Source: Aeromicrobium tamlense (GTDB lineage: Bacteria > Actinomycetota > Actinomycetes > Propionibacteriales > Nocardioidaceae). Taken from it: a DNA stretch of 64,000 nt. The stretch lies in NCBI RefSeq assembly GCF_013408555.1, contig NZ_JACBZN010000001.1, forward strand, positions 2,790,001-2,854,000, read 5' to 3'. The position numbers were made by a program, and so were the translations under genes. The notes under the pieces are model-generated. The model was not told the DNA's origin, did not search any database, and was given only the letters and a program-made list of their open reading frames with translations. Position 1 is the stretch's first letter, and each line of letters starts with the position of its first letter. Positions 8,639-17,825 of this stretch are shown here, piece after piece.

Positions 8639-10477
8639 TCAGGAGAGGTGGTGCACCTCCTGCAGCCCGCGGACGGGCGTGGGGATCCCGACGTGGCGCG
8701 CCTTGAGCTGGAGCGCCAGGTAGAGCGAGTAGTGCCTCGACTGGTGCAGGTTGCCCCCGTGGAACCACAGATGCGGCTGCTGCGTCGGCTTCCACATGTT
8801 GCGCTGCTCGCCCTCCCACGGTCCCGGGTCCTTGGTCGTGTCCGAGCCGAGTCCCCAGACCTTGCCCACCCGGTCGGCGACCTCCTGGCTGATCAGGTCC
8901 GCGGCCCAGCCGTTCATCGAGCCGTACCCGGTCGCGTAGACCACGAGGTCGGCCGGCAGCTCGGTGCCGTCCGCCAGCACCACGGAGTCCTCGGTGAGGT
9001 GGGAGACCTGGCCCTTCGCCAGCTTGACCTCCCCGTCCGCGACCAGCTCGGCCGCCCCGACGTCGATGTAGTAGCCCGACCCCCGGCGCAGGTACTTCAT
9101 GAACAGGCCCGAGCCGTCGTCGCCCCAGTCGAGGTCGAAGCCGGCAGCCTCCATGCGTGCGTAGAAGTCGGCGTCCCGCTCCTTCATCTGCTCGTACAGC
9201 GGGATCTGGAACTCGTGCATGATCCGGTAGGGCAGCGACGCGAAGACGAGGTCGGCCTTCTCGGTGGTCATGCCGGCCGCGAGCGCCCGCTCGGAGTAGA
9301 GGTCGCCCAGGCCGATGTCCATGAGCGATTCGGACTTCACGATGTGGGTCGACGACCGCTGGACCATCGTGACGTCGGCATCGTGCTCCCACAAGGCGCC
9401 GCAGATGTCGAACGCCGAGTTGTTCGAGCCGATCACCACGACCCTCTTGCCTCGGTAGCCGTCGGGGCCGGGGTGCTGGCTCGAGTGCTGCTGCTCGCCG
9501 CGGAACACGTCCTGTCCGGGAAGCACGGGAACGTTCGGCTTCCCGGACATGCCGGTCGCCAGCACGAGGTGCGTCGGGGTCAGCGTCAGCGCCTCGCCCT
9601 CGCGCTCGATCTCGACGGTCCACCGTCCGGTCTCCTCGGAGAAGGACGCCGAGGTCGCGACGGTCGAGGACCAGTACGGCACCTCCATGACCTTCGTGTA
9701 GGACTCCAGCCAGTCACCGACCTTGTCCTTCGGCGCGAACACGGGCCAGTTGTCGGGGAACTTCAGGTAGGGCAGGTGGTCGTACCAGACCGGGTCGTGG
9801 AGGCACAGCGACTTGTAGCGGCTGCGCCACTGGTCGCCCGGCCGGGGGTACTTGTCGATGACCAGGCTCGGGACGCCGAGCTGGCGGAGCCGAGCACCGA
9901 GGGCGATGCCGCCCTGGCCGCCGCCGACCACGAGGACGTAGGGCTGCTCGGTGCGCCCGAGTGACGCGTCCTCCGCCTCCCGGCGCTCCGTCCAGGTCGT
10001 TCGATCCTTCGTCGCACCGTGCTCGGCGCCCATCGGCCGCCGGGAGCCGCGCGGCTCCTCGTGCCCCTTCAGCTCGTAGAGCGTCGTGAGGAACGTCCAG
10101 GCCCTCCAACGGCCTTCCTCCTCACGCAGGCGAACGAGACCACGACCGCGGCCGACCGCCGTCTCGAACACGAACCAGGCGGTGATGACGCCGCCCTCCT
10201 CGGTGGCCTGCTCCTCGAGGACGAACCGGCTCGGGTCGGTGCGCTCGAGCGTGTCGGTCAGCAGGCCCTCGACGCCGGATCGATCCTCGACCGTCGTGAT
10301 GTTCCAGCTGAAGGCGACCAGGTCGCGCCAGAAGCTCTGGGTGGCGAACTGCGCGGCGGCGCGGTGGACGTCGCGCTCGCGCAGGGCCGCCTCGAAGTCG
10401 GCGAACCATCCTTCGGCTGCGACGGTGGGATCGGGGTTCGCCGCCGTGTCGACGGGTGGTTCCAGAATCTGGGTCAT
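8639..10477 (-). CDS. Flavin-containing monooxygenase with N-terminal NTF2-like domain
   Basis: 612 residues from the ATG at 10477, which has GAGGAG six bases upstream; the longer frame to 10582 runs through the promoter region. Residues 20-140 resemble an NTF2/SnoaL-like fold. Residues 180-612 form an FMO/YUCCA-like domain with an FAD-binding GGGQGG (185-190), a second Rossmann motif VVVIGSNNSAFD near 350 for NADPH, and the late VVYATGY signature. Such enzymes oxygenate small nucleophilic or carbonyl substrates. The actual substrate is unknown. It is transcribed divergently from a GAF-domain regulator that probably controls it. Confidence 0.9.
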   Translation of the reverse strand: MTQILEPPVDTAANPDPTVAAEGWFADFEAALRERDVHRAAAQFATQSFWRDLVAFSWNITTVEDRSGVEGLLTDTLERTDPSRFVLEEQATEEGGVITAWFVFETAVGRGRGLVRLREEEGRWRAWTFLTTLYELKGHEEPRGSRRPMGAEHGATKDRTTWTERREAEDASLGRTEQPYVLVVGGGQGGIALGARLRQLGVPSLVIDKYPRPGDQWRSRYKSLCLHDPVWYDHLPYLKFPDNWPVFAPKDKVGDWLESYTKVMEVPYWSSTVATSASFSEETGRWTVEIEREGEALTLTPTHLVLATGMSGKPNVPVLPGQDVFRGEQQHSSQHPGPDGYRGKRVVVIGSNNSAFDICGALWEHDADVTMVQRSSTHIVKSESLMDIGLGDLYSERALAAGMTTEKADLVFASLPYRIMHEFQIPLYEQMKERDADFYARMEAAGFDLDWGDDGSGLFMKYLRRGSGYYIDVGAAELVADGEVKLAKGQVSHLTEDSVVLADGTELPADLVVYATGYGSMNGWAADLISQEVADRVGKVWGLGSDTTKDPGPWEGEQRNMWKPTQQPHLWFHGGNLHQSRHYSLYLALQLKARHVGIPTPVRGLQEVHHLS

Positions 10478-10550
10478 GATCGCTCCTCGAATCGCTGAGG
10501 CCGGTGGGGGACGGACCTCAGGACACCGCCGGGGCAGGTCGGCAGGGTAG

Positions 10551-10582
10551 CGTTGCACGACGTTGCACGTGACGGGCGTCAC
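10551..10582. promoter_or_regulatory. Candidate operator between monooxygenase and GAF regulator
   Basis: Two tandem copies of CGTTGCACG (10551-10559 and 10561-10569) abut a perfect inverted repeat GTGACG-GG-CGTCAC (10569-10582). The cluster sits in the 145-bp divergent intergenic region, just before the regulator start at 10623. Binding by the neighbouring regulator is inference. Confidence 0.5.
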
Positions 10583-10622
10583 ACTGGCTGCCTATGCTGG
10601 CGACGACCCAGGAGGTGGCGAG

Positions 10623-11810
10623 GTGAACAGCTTCAGCGCCGTCGCGCCGGGCACGGACCTGCCGCGTCACGCCCGGGACCTGCGCCGGATGCACGACCTG
10701 CTGCTCTCCGGCGGGCGCGCACCCGCTCTGCCACGGCCCGTGGTCGCGCGGTCGTGGCAGCGGATGCTGGCGCTCGGCCTCAATCCCACGGGCGCGGGCG
10801 CGCGCGACCCACTCGGCCGCGACGAGGTCGAGCGGCGGCGCCGCGCCACGCCGCTGCGCTGGGTGATCGACGACCTCCGGCTCGCCCTCACGAGCGTCGC
10901 CGACGCGTCCCGCTTCCTGCTCGTGGTGACCGACGCCGACGGGATCATCCTGTGGCGCGAGGGGGCGAGCACCGTGCGACTGCAGGCCGACCGCCTCGGC
11001 TTCGGCGAGGGCGCTCTGTGGACCGAGGGCCAGGTCGGGACGAACGCCATCGGCACCGCGATCGCGGAGCAGGCGCCGGTCCAGCTCTTCTCCGCCGAGC
11101 ACTTCGAGGAGCAGCAGCACCCGTGGTACTGCACCGCCGCGCCGCTGCACGACCCGCGCACGGGCGAGCTGCTCGGCGTCGTCGACGTGAGCGGACCTGC
11201 ACTGACCCTGCATCCGGCCATCACCGCCCTCGTCGAGACCGCCGTGCGGCTGGCGGAGGCGCGGCTGTCGCAGGTGCACACCCATCAGCTGGAACGGCTC
11301 CGTCGCTCGGTCGAGCACGTGGTCGCGTCCTCGAACGGACCGCTCCTGGTGGTCGATCCCGACGGCTGGGTCGCCGTGCGCTCCGGCATCGCGGTGCGTG
11401 ACCGGATCGCCGCTCCACGGCCGGACACGTCACTGGCCGTCCCGGGGATGGGTCTGTGCCTGCCCGAGCCCATCGACGGCGGCTGGCTCGTGCGTCCTGC
11501 GACCGCCGACCGGCGCGTGCGGGGTCGACTCGACCTCACGGGCGGCGAGCCGGTGCTCGAGGTGACGTCCGCCGACTCGACCCTGCGCCGACCCCTGAGC
11601 GCCCGCCATGCCGAGCTCCTGGTCCGGCTCGCGGACGCCGGACCCGCCGGGACGTCCGCCGCCGCCCTCAGCCGGGCGCTGTTCGGCGACAGTGGGCACG
11701 AGGTGACCGTGCGCGCCGAGATCTCGCGGCTGCGACGGCAGGTCGGGGCGCTGCTGACGACCTCGCCCTACCGCATCGCCGACGAGGTCGACCTCGTCGT
11801 CGTGCGGTGA
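10623..11810 (+). CDS. GAF-domain transcriptional regulator
   Basis: 395 residues from GTG 10623, which has GGAGG eight bases upstream; earlier in-frame ATGs lack a site and would cover the operator region. Residues about 60-200 form a GAF sensor domain like those of AcoR/NtrC-type activators (LGFGEGALWTEGQVGTNAIGTA). No AAA+ sigma-54 interaction domain is present. The C-terminal part (about 300-395) contains a winged-helix-like segment (LSRALFGDSGHEVTVRAEISRLRRQVG). This architecture is common for regulators of actinobacterial oxidoreductases. Divergence from the FMO gene suggests local control of that gene. Confidence 0.82.
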   Translation: MNSFSAVAPGTDLPRHARDLRRMHDLLLSGGRAPALPRPVVARSWQRMLALGLNPTGAGARDPLGRDEVERRRRATPLRWVIDDLRLALTSVADASRFLLVVTDADGIILWREGASTVRLQADRLGFGEGALWTEGQVGTNAIGTAIAEQAPVQLFSAEHFEEQQHPWYCTAAPLHDPRTGELLGVVDVSGPALTLHPAITALVETAVRLAEARLSQVHTHQLERLRRSVEHVVASSNGPLLVVDPDGWVAVRSGIAVRDRIAAPRPDTSLAVPGMGLCLPEPIDGGWLVRPATADRRVRGRLDLTGGEPVLEVTSADSTLRRPLSARHAELLVRLADAGPAGTSAAALSRALFGDSGHEVTVRAEISRLRRQVGALLTTSPYRIADEVDLVVVR

Positions 11811-11825
11811 GGAGGGTCCGACCGG

Positions 11826-11865
11826 TCAGAGGCCGAGGACCGACCGGACGGTGGTGATGACGCCG
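11826..11865. repeat. 40-bp direct repeat, copy A (relic of HAD gene 3' end)
   Basis: 39 of 40 bases match 14638-14677, which is the last part of the HAD phosphatase gene. On the minus strand it would encode the same C-terminus (GVITTVRSVLGL and stop), followed upstream by weaker protein-level similarity (TRPP versus TAPP). It has no gene body of its own. Confidence 0.85.
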
Positions 11866-11901
11866 CGGGTCATACCGGGGGGCCGCGTGAGGCGACGCCC
11901 C

Positions 11902-12390
11902 TCAGAACTCGTAGCCGCAGTTGCTGCCGATCTCGCGGAACGACCCCTTCATCGGGAAGATCTGGACCTCGTCGACCTTCTTGTCCCGCGGTCCCGGGCG
12001 GTTCTTGATGAGCTTCACGGTCACCTTCGCACGCCAGTGGCTGTAGTAGAGCCCCTGCCAGGCCACGCGGTCGGCCGGCGTGGTGACCCAGTCGTAGTTC
12101 AGGTTCGTCACCTTCACCCAGTCCGACTCGCGGTAGTAGCGGTCGGCCTCGCGCCACTTGCCGCCCTTGTAGTACTCCCACTCGATCCAGCGCTTCACCA
12201 TGTACTTGCCGGTGCCGTAGTACCGGGCGGGGTCGGTGAACGTCACCCGGACACCTATCGCCGCCTTGAAGTTGTCGCAATTGCGCCACTTCGTGGTGGT
12301 CTTCCAGCTGCCGGCCTGGGCCGCCGGCGCGAACGCCAGCACGAGGGCCGCGAGCAGCGCCGCGACCACTGTCATCCGTGTCGTCCTCAT
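11902..12390 (-). CDS. Secreted protein of unknown function
   Basis: 162 residues with a clear Sec signal peptide (MRTTRMTVVAALLAALVLAF, cleavage probably after AQAG or AQA near residue 26). The mature part is rich in Lys, Trp and Tyr and predicted beta-rich, with only two cysteines (NCDNF near the start, SNCGYEF at the end) that could form a disulfide. I do not recognise the family. It lies 13 bp downstream of the ELW-repeat gene on the same strand and within the segment bracketed by the 40-bp repeat. Confidence 0.8.
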   Translation of the reverse strand: MRTTRMTVVAALLAALVLAFAPAAQAGSWKTTTKWRNCDNFKAAIGVRVTFTDPARYYGTGKYMVKRWIEWEYYKGGKWREADRYYRESDWVKVTNLNYDWVTTPADRVAWQGLYYSHWRAKVTVKLIKNRPGPRDKKVDEVQIFPMKGSFREIGSNCGYEF

Positions 12391-12403
12391 GTTCGTCCCT
12401 TCC

Positions 12404-14500
12404 TCATCGGTAGACCGTGATCGTGACGACGCCCGTCCGGGCGTCCATGGCGTTCGGGGACCCGGAGAAGACCACCTGGAGACGGTGGCGGCCCGGCCGA
12501 AGGGGTCGGCTGACCAGCGTGAGCGTGTTGCGATGACGCGCGGCGAGCGTCGCCGTCACGCGGACACCGCCGTCGACGTGCAGCTGCATCCGCCCGGTCG
12601 CGTTGATCGCGGGAGTCGTCCTGAGCGTGGCGGTCACGCGGATGCTGTCCCGTGCCGTGAACGTCAGGTCGTTGACGCGGCCGGTGAGTCTCGTCGCGGC
12701 CTTGACCGTCACGACGAGCGGCGCCGAGACGGACGACGAGAACGCGGCGCTGCCGTCGTAGGTCGCGGTGAGCGTGTGACGTCCTAGCGCCAGACTCCTC
12801 GGCAGGGCGAACGTGGCGCGTCCACCGGAGAGCGTCGCGGTGCCCAGCACCGTCGCACCGTCGCGGATCGTCACCGTGCCCGCGGGCGGACCGCCCGTGC
12901 CGGAGACCGTGATCGTGAGGCTTCCGCCGACTCCGTACGCCACGGCTGCCGGCCCCCGAAGCACCGTCGTGGTCGCCTTCGCGTCGATGACGCGGTTCGG
13001 GTCGAACACCCACAGCTCGTTGCCGACGTTGCGGTCGTCATCGGGGCTGTTGAGGAAGTACAGCAGGCCCGCCGCCCCGTAGAGGACCATCGGGCCGTCC
13101 ACGATCGCACCCGACTCGTTCGGCAGGTCCATGACACGTTCGGTCCCTGCGGCCGTGCCGTCCGTCCGATAGAGGTCGCGTCCGCTGCCCGCGGTCGCGC
13201 CGAAGTACGCGTGACCTCCCCAGGTCGCGAATGGGAAGGCGCTCGAGCCCGGTGCGCCGGCACGTAGGTCAGCCAGTCGGGTCGCGGAGCTCCCGTCGGA
13301 GAACCACGGCTCGCGTCCGGCGGCATCGCCCGCGATCGCGAAGACCACGCCGCCGTTCAGTGCGACGGGATCGGTGGCATCGCCGGGCGGGCTCACCCGT
13401 TGGCCCACGCCCGACCCGCTCGTCGCCCAGACTCCGTCCCACGCGGCATCCCACGCGCGGTAGAAGACACGCCCGCCCGACGCCACCGGTTGGAAGTCCC
13501 AGTGGTCCTCGACGTACGCGAGCGGCGGGGCGCCGACCCGCACGGTCGTGGCGTCGGTGCCGCTCGTGCGCCAGAGCTCCGGTCGCGAGTCGTCGTCGTC
13601 CGTGTGGTCGGTGAGGAAGTACAGGGTGTCGCCCACCACCGCGGTGCCGGTCCGCGGCGAGAACGCCGTGCCCTGGGTCGGATCGGGGTCACCCCACGGG
13701 TCGGTCTGCGTGATGTCCTTGACGAGCTGCGGAGGGCCGGTGGGGCCGACCCTCCACAGCTCTTCCCCCGGCCCGGACGTGGCGACGTAGTGATCTCCCC
13801 ACTCGTCCACGCCCTCCGTCCTGATGGTCCGGTCCGCCGCGAACACCAACGCGTCCCCGACCATCCCCAGCGCCCCCGGGTTCGAGTCGGTCCAGTCAGT
13901 CCTCCACTCGGGCTGGAGCTCCTCGTCATCGGTCGTCCGCGAGGTCGTGTTGACGTCCAGCAGCTGCGGGGCCGCCCCCGGGCCCGTCCACCGGTACGGC
14001 TCGCGCCCGTGGACGCCGTCGTCGGCGGCCAGGTACACCGCGCCCGGTCCTGCGTCGAGCAGCCACGTGGACGCGCCGGGCTCCGGGGTGAGGTCGGCGA
14101 CCTTCGCGGTGCCGCCCGTCGTCCCGTCGGAGAACCAGAGCTCGGAGCCGTGCGTGCCGTCGTCGGCCGTGAAGACGAGACCGTTCCCGAACGCGTGCAG
14201 GTGGTCCACCCGAGCAGAGCCGCCCGGGTTCGGATCGACCAGCTCGCGTGTTCCGGCCTCAGTGCCGTCGGAGGTCCACAGCTCGCTGTCGGTCGAGCTC
14301 GTGCCGCTGTTGCCGTATGACACCCAGAAGATGCGGTCGCCGAGCGCCACGTGAGCGGCGCTGACCGCGCCCTCGAGGTCGGTCGCGACGCGGTACGGCT
14401 CGGGCGGTACGGCCCCGGCCGGTGCCACGAGGAGGGCGGCCCCCACCGCCGTCACCGCGCCGATCACCACTCCACGGACCCACCACGCCGACCGAGCCAT
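12404..14500 (-). CDS. Secreted ELWxxDGT-repeat protein with Ig-like C-terminal domain
   Basis: 698 residues. An N-terminal signal peptide or anchor is followed by repeated blocks around ELWTSDGT, ELWFSDGT, ELWRTSGT and the like, as in the 'ELWxxDGT repeat' family, probably a beta-propeller (about 35-500). Residues about 510-605 resemble a bacterial Ig-like domain (TVTIRDGATVLGTATL). A second beta domain runs to the C-terminus. Such proteins are exported and of unknown function. The start ATG at 14500 has GGAGGTG upstream. It is transcribed before the 162-residue secreted protein, probably in one operon. Confidence 0.85.
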   Translation of the reverse strand: MARSAWWVRGVVIGAVTAVGAALLVAPAGAVPPEPYRVATDLEGAVSAAHVALGDRIFWVSYGNSGTSSTDSELWTSDGTEAGTRELVDPNPGGSARVDHLHAFGNGLVFTADDGTHGSELWFSDGTTGGTAKVADLTPEPGASTWLLDAGPGAVYLAADDGVHGREPYRWTGPGAAPQLLDVNTTSRTTDDEELQPEWRTDWTDSNPGALGMVGDALVFAADRTIRTEGVDEWGDHYVATSGPGEELWRVGPTGPPQLVKDITQTDPWGDPDPTQGTAFSPRTGTAVVGDTLYFLTDHTDDDDSRPELWRTSGTDATTVRVGAPPLAYVEDHWDFQPVASGGRVFYRAWDAAWDGVWATSGSGVGQRVSPPGDATDPVALNGGVVFAIAGDAAGREPWFSDGSSATRLADLRAGAPGSSAFPFATWGGHAYFGATAGSGRDLYRTDGTAAGTERVMDLPNESGAIVDGPMVLYGAAGLLYFLNSPDDDRNVGNELWVFDPNRVIDAKATTTVLRGPAAVAYGVGGSLTITVSGTGGPPAGTVTIRDGATVLGTATLSGGRATFALPRSLALGRHTLTATYDGSAAFSSSVSAPLVVTVKAATRLTGRVNDLTFTARDSIRVTATLRTTPAINATGRMQLHVDGGVRVTATLAARHRNTLTLVSRPLRPGRHRLQVVFSGSPNAMDARTGVVTITVYR

Positions 14501-14637
14501 CGCACACCTCCGCGAACGACCCCCAAGATCCTCAGGGTCACATCGACAGCGAGGGCGGCGCGGCGAAAACGTTCGCTTACCAGGAGATTCGTGACACCGG
14601 TGACGTCATGCGTCGCATGGTGCCCCTGGGGCTTTCC

Positions 14638-14677
14638 TCAGAGGCCAAGGACCGACCGGACGGTGGTGATGACGCCG
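14638..14677. repeat. 40-bp direct repeat, copy B (within HAD gene 3' end)
   Basis: Covers the last codons and stop of the HAD phosphatase gene and matches copy A at 11826-11865 with one mismatch. The two copies bracket the two secreted-protein genes, about 2.8 kb apart. Confidence 0.85.
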
Positions 14678-15447
14678 TTCTCGTGGTTCGGCGGAGCCGT
14701 GTAGTTCGCGACGTCGAGGATGTCGGGGTGGGCGTTGCTCATCGCGAACGACCAGTCGGCGGCCTGGAGCATCTCGTAGTCGTTGAGGTAGTCGCCGAAC
14801 GCCATCGTCTGCGTGGCGTCGATGCCCATCTCGGCCTGCAGCTCGCGGACGGCGAGGCCCTTGTTGACCCCCTCGGCCATGACGTCGACCCAATGAGCCC
14901 CGGAGATCGCGACGGGGTTCTGCTCGGCGTGCTCCTTGAGGAACGGCGCGGTGACCGCCTCGAGGTCGCCGAAGTCGTGCACGGCGAGCTTGATGATCGT
15001 GTCGTCGACCGAGGTCAGGTCCTCGGTGACCTTCAGGCGGCGGTAGTACGGCTCGACCTGGTCGAGGAACGGCTGGTCGGTGCGGTCGATCCACGCGGAC
15101 TCGATGCCGCACACGACGATGCCGACGTCGACGCCACGGTCGGCCAGGCCCTGCGTCTTGCGCACGGCGCCCGACACCCAGGCGGGATCCAGCGGGTGGG
15201 CGGCGACCTCGACGCCGGCGTGGGTCACGTAGGCGCCGTTCTCGGCGATGATGACGAGCTCGTCGGCGACCTCGTGGAACATCGACTCGATGGTCGCCCA
15301 CTGGCGTCCGCTGGCGGGGGCGAAGGCGACGCCGGCGGCCTGCAGGTCGCGGATGAGGGCGAAGGTCTCGGCGGGCATCTGCTTGCGCTCGTCGAGGAGG
15401 GTGCCGTCGAGGTCGGCCACGACGAGCTTGATGTCGGGCGCGGTCAT
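14638..15447 (-). CDS. Cof-type HAD-IIB family phosphatase
   Basis: 269 residues. Motif I is seen at the N-terminus (VVADLDGTLLD, nucleophile Asp), with ASGRQW as motif II and GDYLNDYEML as motif IV, which binds magnesium. Members dephosphorylate sugar phosphates, pyridoxal phosphate or similar small metabolites; specificity cannot be assigned. It starts four bases after the dcd stop on the same strand, so the two are likely cotranscribed. Its 3' end is duplicated 2.8 kb away. Confidence 0.9.
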   Translation of the reverse strand: MTAPDIKLVVADLDGTLLDERKQMPAETFALIRDLQAAGVAFAPASGRQWATIESMFHEVADELVIIAENGAYVTHAGVEVAAHPLDPAWVSGAVRKTQGLADRGVDVGIVVCGIESAWIDRTDQPFLDQVEPYYRRLKVTEDLTSVDDTIIKLAVHDFGDLEAVTAPFLKEHAEQNPVAISGAHWVDVMAEGVNKGLAVRELQAEMGIDATQTMAFGDYLNDYEMLQAADWSFAMSNAHPDILDVANYTAPPNHENGVITTVRSVLGL

Positions 15448-15451
15448 GCCC

Positions 15452-16030
15452 TCAGTCGATCACACTCCGGTGGAAGTTCGCGTGGGACCGCGATGCCGTG
15501 GGACCGCGCTGGCCCTGATAACGGGACCCGTACTTCGCCGAGCCGTACGGGTTCTCCGCGGCCGAGGTGAGGCGGAAGAAGCACAGCTGGCCGATCTTCA
15601 TGCCCGGGTAGAGCTTGATCGGCAGCGTGGCCACGTTCGCCAGCTCGAGGGTGATGTGGCCCTGGAACCCGGGATCGATGAAGCCGGCGGTGGAGTGCGT
15701 CATGAGGCCGAGACGGCCGAGGGACGACTTGCCCTCGAGGCGCGCGGCGACGTCGTCGGGCAGCGTCACGTACTCGTACGTGGAGCCCAGCACGAACTCA
15801 CCCGGGTGCAGGATGAACGCGTCCTCGCCGGCGACCTCGACGTCGCGCGTCAGGTCCGACTGGTCCTGTGCGGGGTCGATGTGGGGGTACTTGTGGTTGT
15901 CGAAGACGCGGAAGAACTTGTCGAGGCGCACGTCGATGCTCGACGGCTGGATCATCGAGGCGTCATAGGGGTCGAGCGCGACCCGCCCGGCGTCGATCTC
16001 GGCGAGGATGTCGCGGTCCGAAAGCAGCAC
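15452..16030 (-). CDS. dcd: dCTP deaminase
   Basis: 192 residues, full length for the family. Visible signatures are MLLSDRDI at the start, the PSSIDVRLD nucleotide-binding block, and [10 protein letters not shown] followed by [19 protein letters not shown], containing the catalytic Glu region. The product converts dCTP to dUTP. Actinobacterial members are often bifunctional and go on to dUMP; the sequence alone does not prove that here. It is divergent from the universal stress gene at 16136. Confidence 0.95.
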   Translation of the reverse strand: MLLSDRDILAEIDAGRVALDPYDASMIQPSSIDVRLDKFFRVFDNHKYPHIDPAQDQSDLTRDVEVAGEDAFILHPGEFVLGSTYEYVTLPDDVAARLEGKSSLGRLGLMTHSTAGFIDPGFQGHITLELANVATLPIKLYPGMKIGQLCFFRLTSAAENPYGSAKYGSRYQGQRGPTASRSHANFHRSVID

Positions 16031-16135
16031 AAGGAGAACCTAACGCATCGTCTCTTCGCCCTGCGGTTCCCGACCTCGAGCGCTTGGCCCCTTCGTGTGC
16101 CAAGGTGCAGAGAAGGCAACTGTGAGGAGCACCAC

Positions 16136-16555
16136 GTGTACAAGACCATCCTCGTCGGCGTCGACGGCAGCGACACCGCGTCCCGCGCGGCCGAGGTCGC
16201 GGCGGAGCTCGCCTCGGCCACCGGCGCCGCCCTCCACATCGTCACCGCGGTCGACGAGAAGGCCACCGCGGCCACCGACCTCCCGCCGGGCATGCACCCG
16301 CTGAGCCCCGGCGAGCGGGCCGAGGCGATCGCCCGCCAGGTCGCCGATGGTCTCTCCTACCAGGGAACGGTCGAGTCCAGTCCGGCTCCCGGCAAGCCCG
16401 CCGACGCGCTCGTGCACGTGGCCAAGGAGATCGGCGCCGACCTCATCGTCGTGGGCAACCGCCGCGTGCAGGGCATCAGCCGACTGCTCGGCAGCGTCGC
16501 CACCGACGTCGCCCACCACGCGCCCTGCGACGTCTACATCGTCAAGACGGTCTGA
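16136..16555 (+). CDS. Universal stress protein (UspA family)
   Basis: 139 residues from GTG 16136, with GAGGAG about seven bases upstream; the longer open frame to 15248 runs through dcd and is rejected. The family start YKTILVGVDGSDTASRA and the ATP-binding loop GNRRVQGISRLLGSVATDVAHH (G-2x-G-9x-G-S/T pattern) are seen, so an ATP-binding Usp is likely. Single domain, cytoplasmic. Confidence 0.92.
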   Translation: MYKTILVGVDGSDTASRAAEVAAELASATGAALHIVTAVDEKATAATDLPPGMHPLSPGERAEAIARQVADGLSYQGTVESSPAPGKPADALVHVAKEIGADLIVVGNRRVQGISRLLGSVATDVAHHAPCDVYIVKTV

Positions 16556-16643
16556 GGTCCGCGGGAGGCGGGGTTCAGTGGTGGTTTGTCGGGAAACTAC
16601 AAGAGCGTTGCGAGCACGGTGCGCACCAAATCGCACCTCCGCG

Positions 16644-17624
16644 CTAAGTCTTAGGAACTTCCGGCGACGCCTCGGCTCCGGTTGCCTTGTTCGTGACACC
16701 AAACGGAATGTGCACGCTCGGAACGACTGACTTCGTCTTGTCCACGTGGTCTGTCTGATCGTCGAAGAAGATGTGCGGCCCATAGATCTTCAGCGTGTCC
16801 GCCTTCGGCCACCCCCCAAGGAAGAAGATGTCATTGACTCGGAGGCCCCAGTGCTTCAGGGTCGTGATCGGCCGAACGTGCGCGGGAGCGTTCCGAGCAG
16901 TCACGATTCCGATGTGGAGGCGCCGGTTGTAGGACTCGTTCTCCCGTTTGAGATCATCTTCGATCTCCTGGATCTTGTTCAGCGCCGCGAGGAACGGCTG
17001 CAATGGACCAGCCGAGAGCGGCTCGGCACCATGCTCGTCCTCGTGTGCCTTGTACACGTCCAAGTCCTTCGACTCTTGATAGACCGTCTCTGCTTGGTCG
17101 TCAGCCAACACGCCATCGAAGTCGAACGCGATCCGAAGGGAATTGCCGTCGTCTCCGTCCTCCAACGAGAGAGACCCGGGTTCCCCAACTACCTGTCCAG
17201 CAAAAAAGTCGCGCGCGATCGCTGCCCGCACGTCATCCTCGTCTGCGGAAAGGAACAGAGTCATATTGAACGCGTCCATGAACTTGTACGGCGCTCGACC
17301 CTGCATGAACACTGACCTAGTAATCGGAAGCCCGTGATGCCTTACGGATTCCATCACCCGCGCTCCCGTCTCCGGATCGTTCCTCGAAAGGATCACAACC
17401 TCGATTAGCGGGCTCCGGTCTTTCGCCAGATCGTTGAGGGACAGCAGACGTCGGACGAAGTCGAACGCCACGCCTGGCGCTAATGGGTCGTTGAGCCTTT
17501 CCTCTTGAAACTCGCGGTAGGCGTCCTCCTTCTGTTCACGGAAGACCTTGTCAGATTCGTGGAGGTCGAAGAGCGCGCTGGAAGCGATACCGATGACGAC
17601 CTCGATCTCATGAGGGCTCGGCAT
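16644..17624 (-). CDS. 5'-nucleotidase (PF06189-like, cytosolic nucleotidase I type)
   Basis: 326 residues from the ATG at 17624, preceded by GAGGAG with good spacing; a longer form from 17669 has no comparable site. Family blocks are SSALFDLHESDKVFRE, LLSLNDL, LSRNDPETG, FDFDGVLADD (Asp168 and Asp170, HAD-like metal/nucleophile site), IVTARNAPAHVRPI and PHIFFDDQ. Relatives dephosphorylate nucleoside 5'-monophosphates. The base composition differs from housekeeping neighbours, and the family is more familiar from proteobacteria, which fits horizontal transfer. Its role here is unknown. Confidence 0.85.
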   Translation of the reverse strand: MPSPHEIEVVIGIASSALFDLHESDKVFREQKEDAYREFQEERLNDPLAPGVAFDFVRRLLSLNDLAKDRSPLIEVVILSRNDPETGARVMESVRHHGLPITRSVFMQGRAPYKFMDAFNMTLFLSADEDDVRAAIARDFFAGQVVGEPGSLSLEDGDDGNSLRIAFDFDGVLADDQAETVYQESKDLDVYKAHEDEHGAEPLSAGPLQPFLAALNKIQEIEDDLKRENESYNRRLHIGIVTARNAPAHVRPITTLKHWGLRVNDIFFLGGWPKADTLKIYGPHIFFDDQTDHVDKTKSVVPSVHIPFGVTNKATGAEASPEVPKT

Positions 17625-17699
17625 ATCACTCCTCGAAGATTCCGCGATCGGACCCAACAAGCTGCTCATGCTTTCCGAAGATCAACCTCGACTCGGCGT

Positions 17700-17825
17700 T
17701 CAAGGCGCTGGACTCCACGTTCGGGTCTCTCCATAAACCGGTTCACACCATCGGCACTCAAGTGCGTTTCGTTTCCACTGGGGTGCCCTGTGGGCCCACT
17801 CGATTTGAAAGTTCTCGGCGCGCAT
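17700..17825 (-). CDS. Possible 41-residue CxxC small protein
   Basis: ATG 17825 to TGA 17700 encodes 41 residues rich in Trp and Arg with an ECRWC motif. AAGG and GAGGG lie just upstream. It is oriented like the nucleotidase 75 bp downstream. I recognise no family; it could be a real small protein, a fragment of a decayed gene or chance. Confidence 0.25.
   Translation of the reverse strand: MRAENFQIEWAHRAPQWKRNALECRWCEPVYGETRTWSPAP

Noticed and set aside
12871..14507. Overlapping frames within the ELW-repeat gene that could be separate proteins
   Set aside because: Arg/Pro/Gly-rich shadows in other frames; the 698-residue frame carries the repeats and signal peptide.
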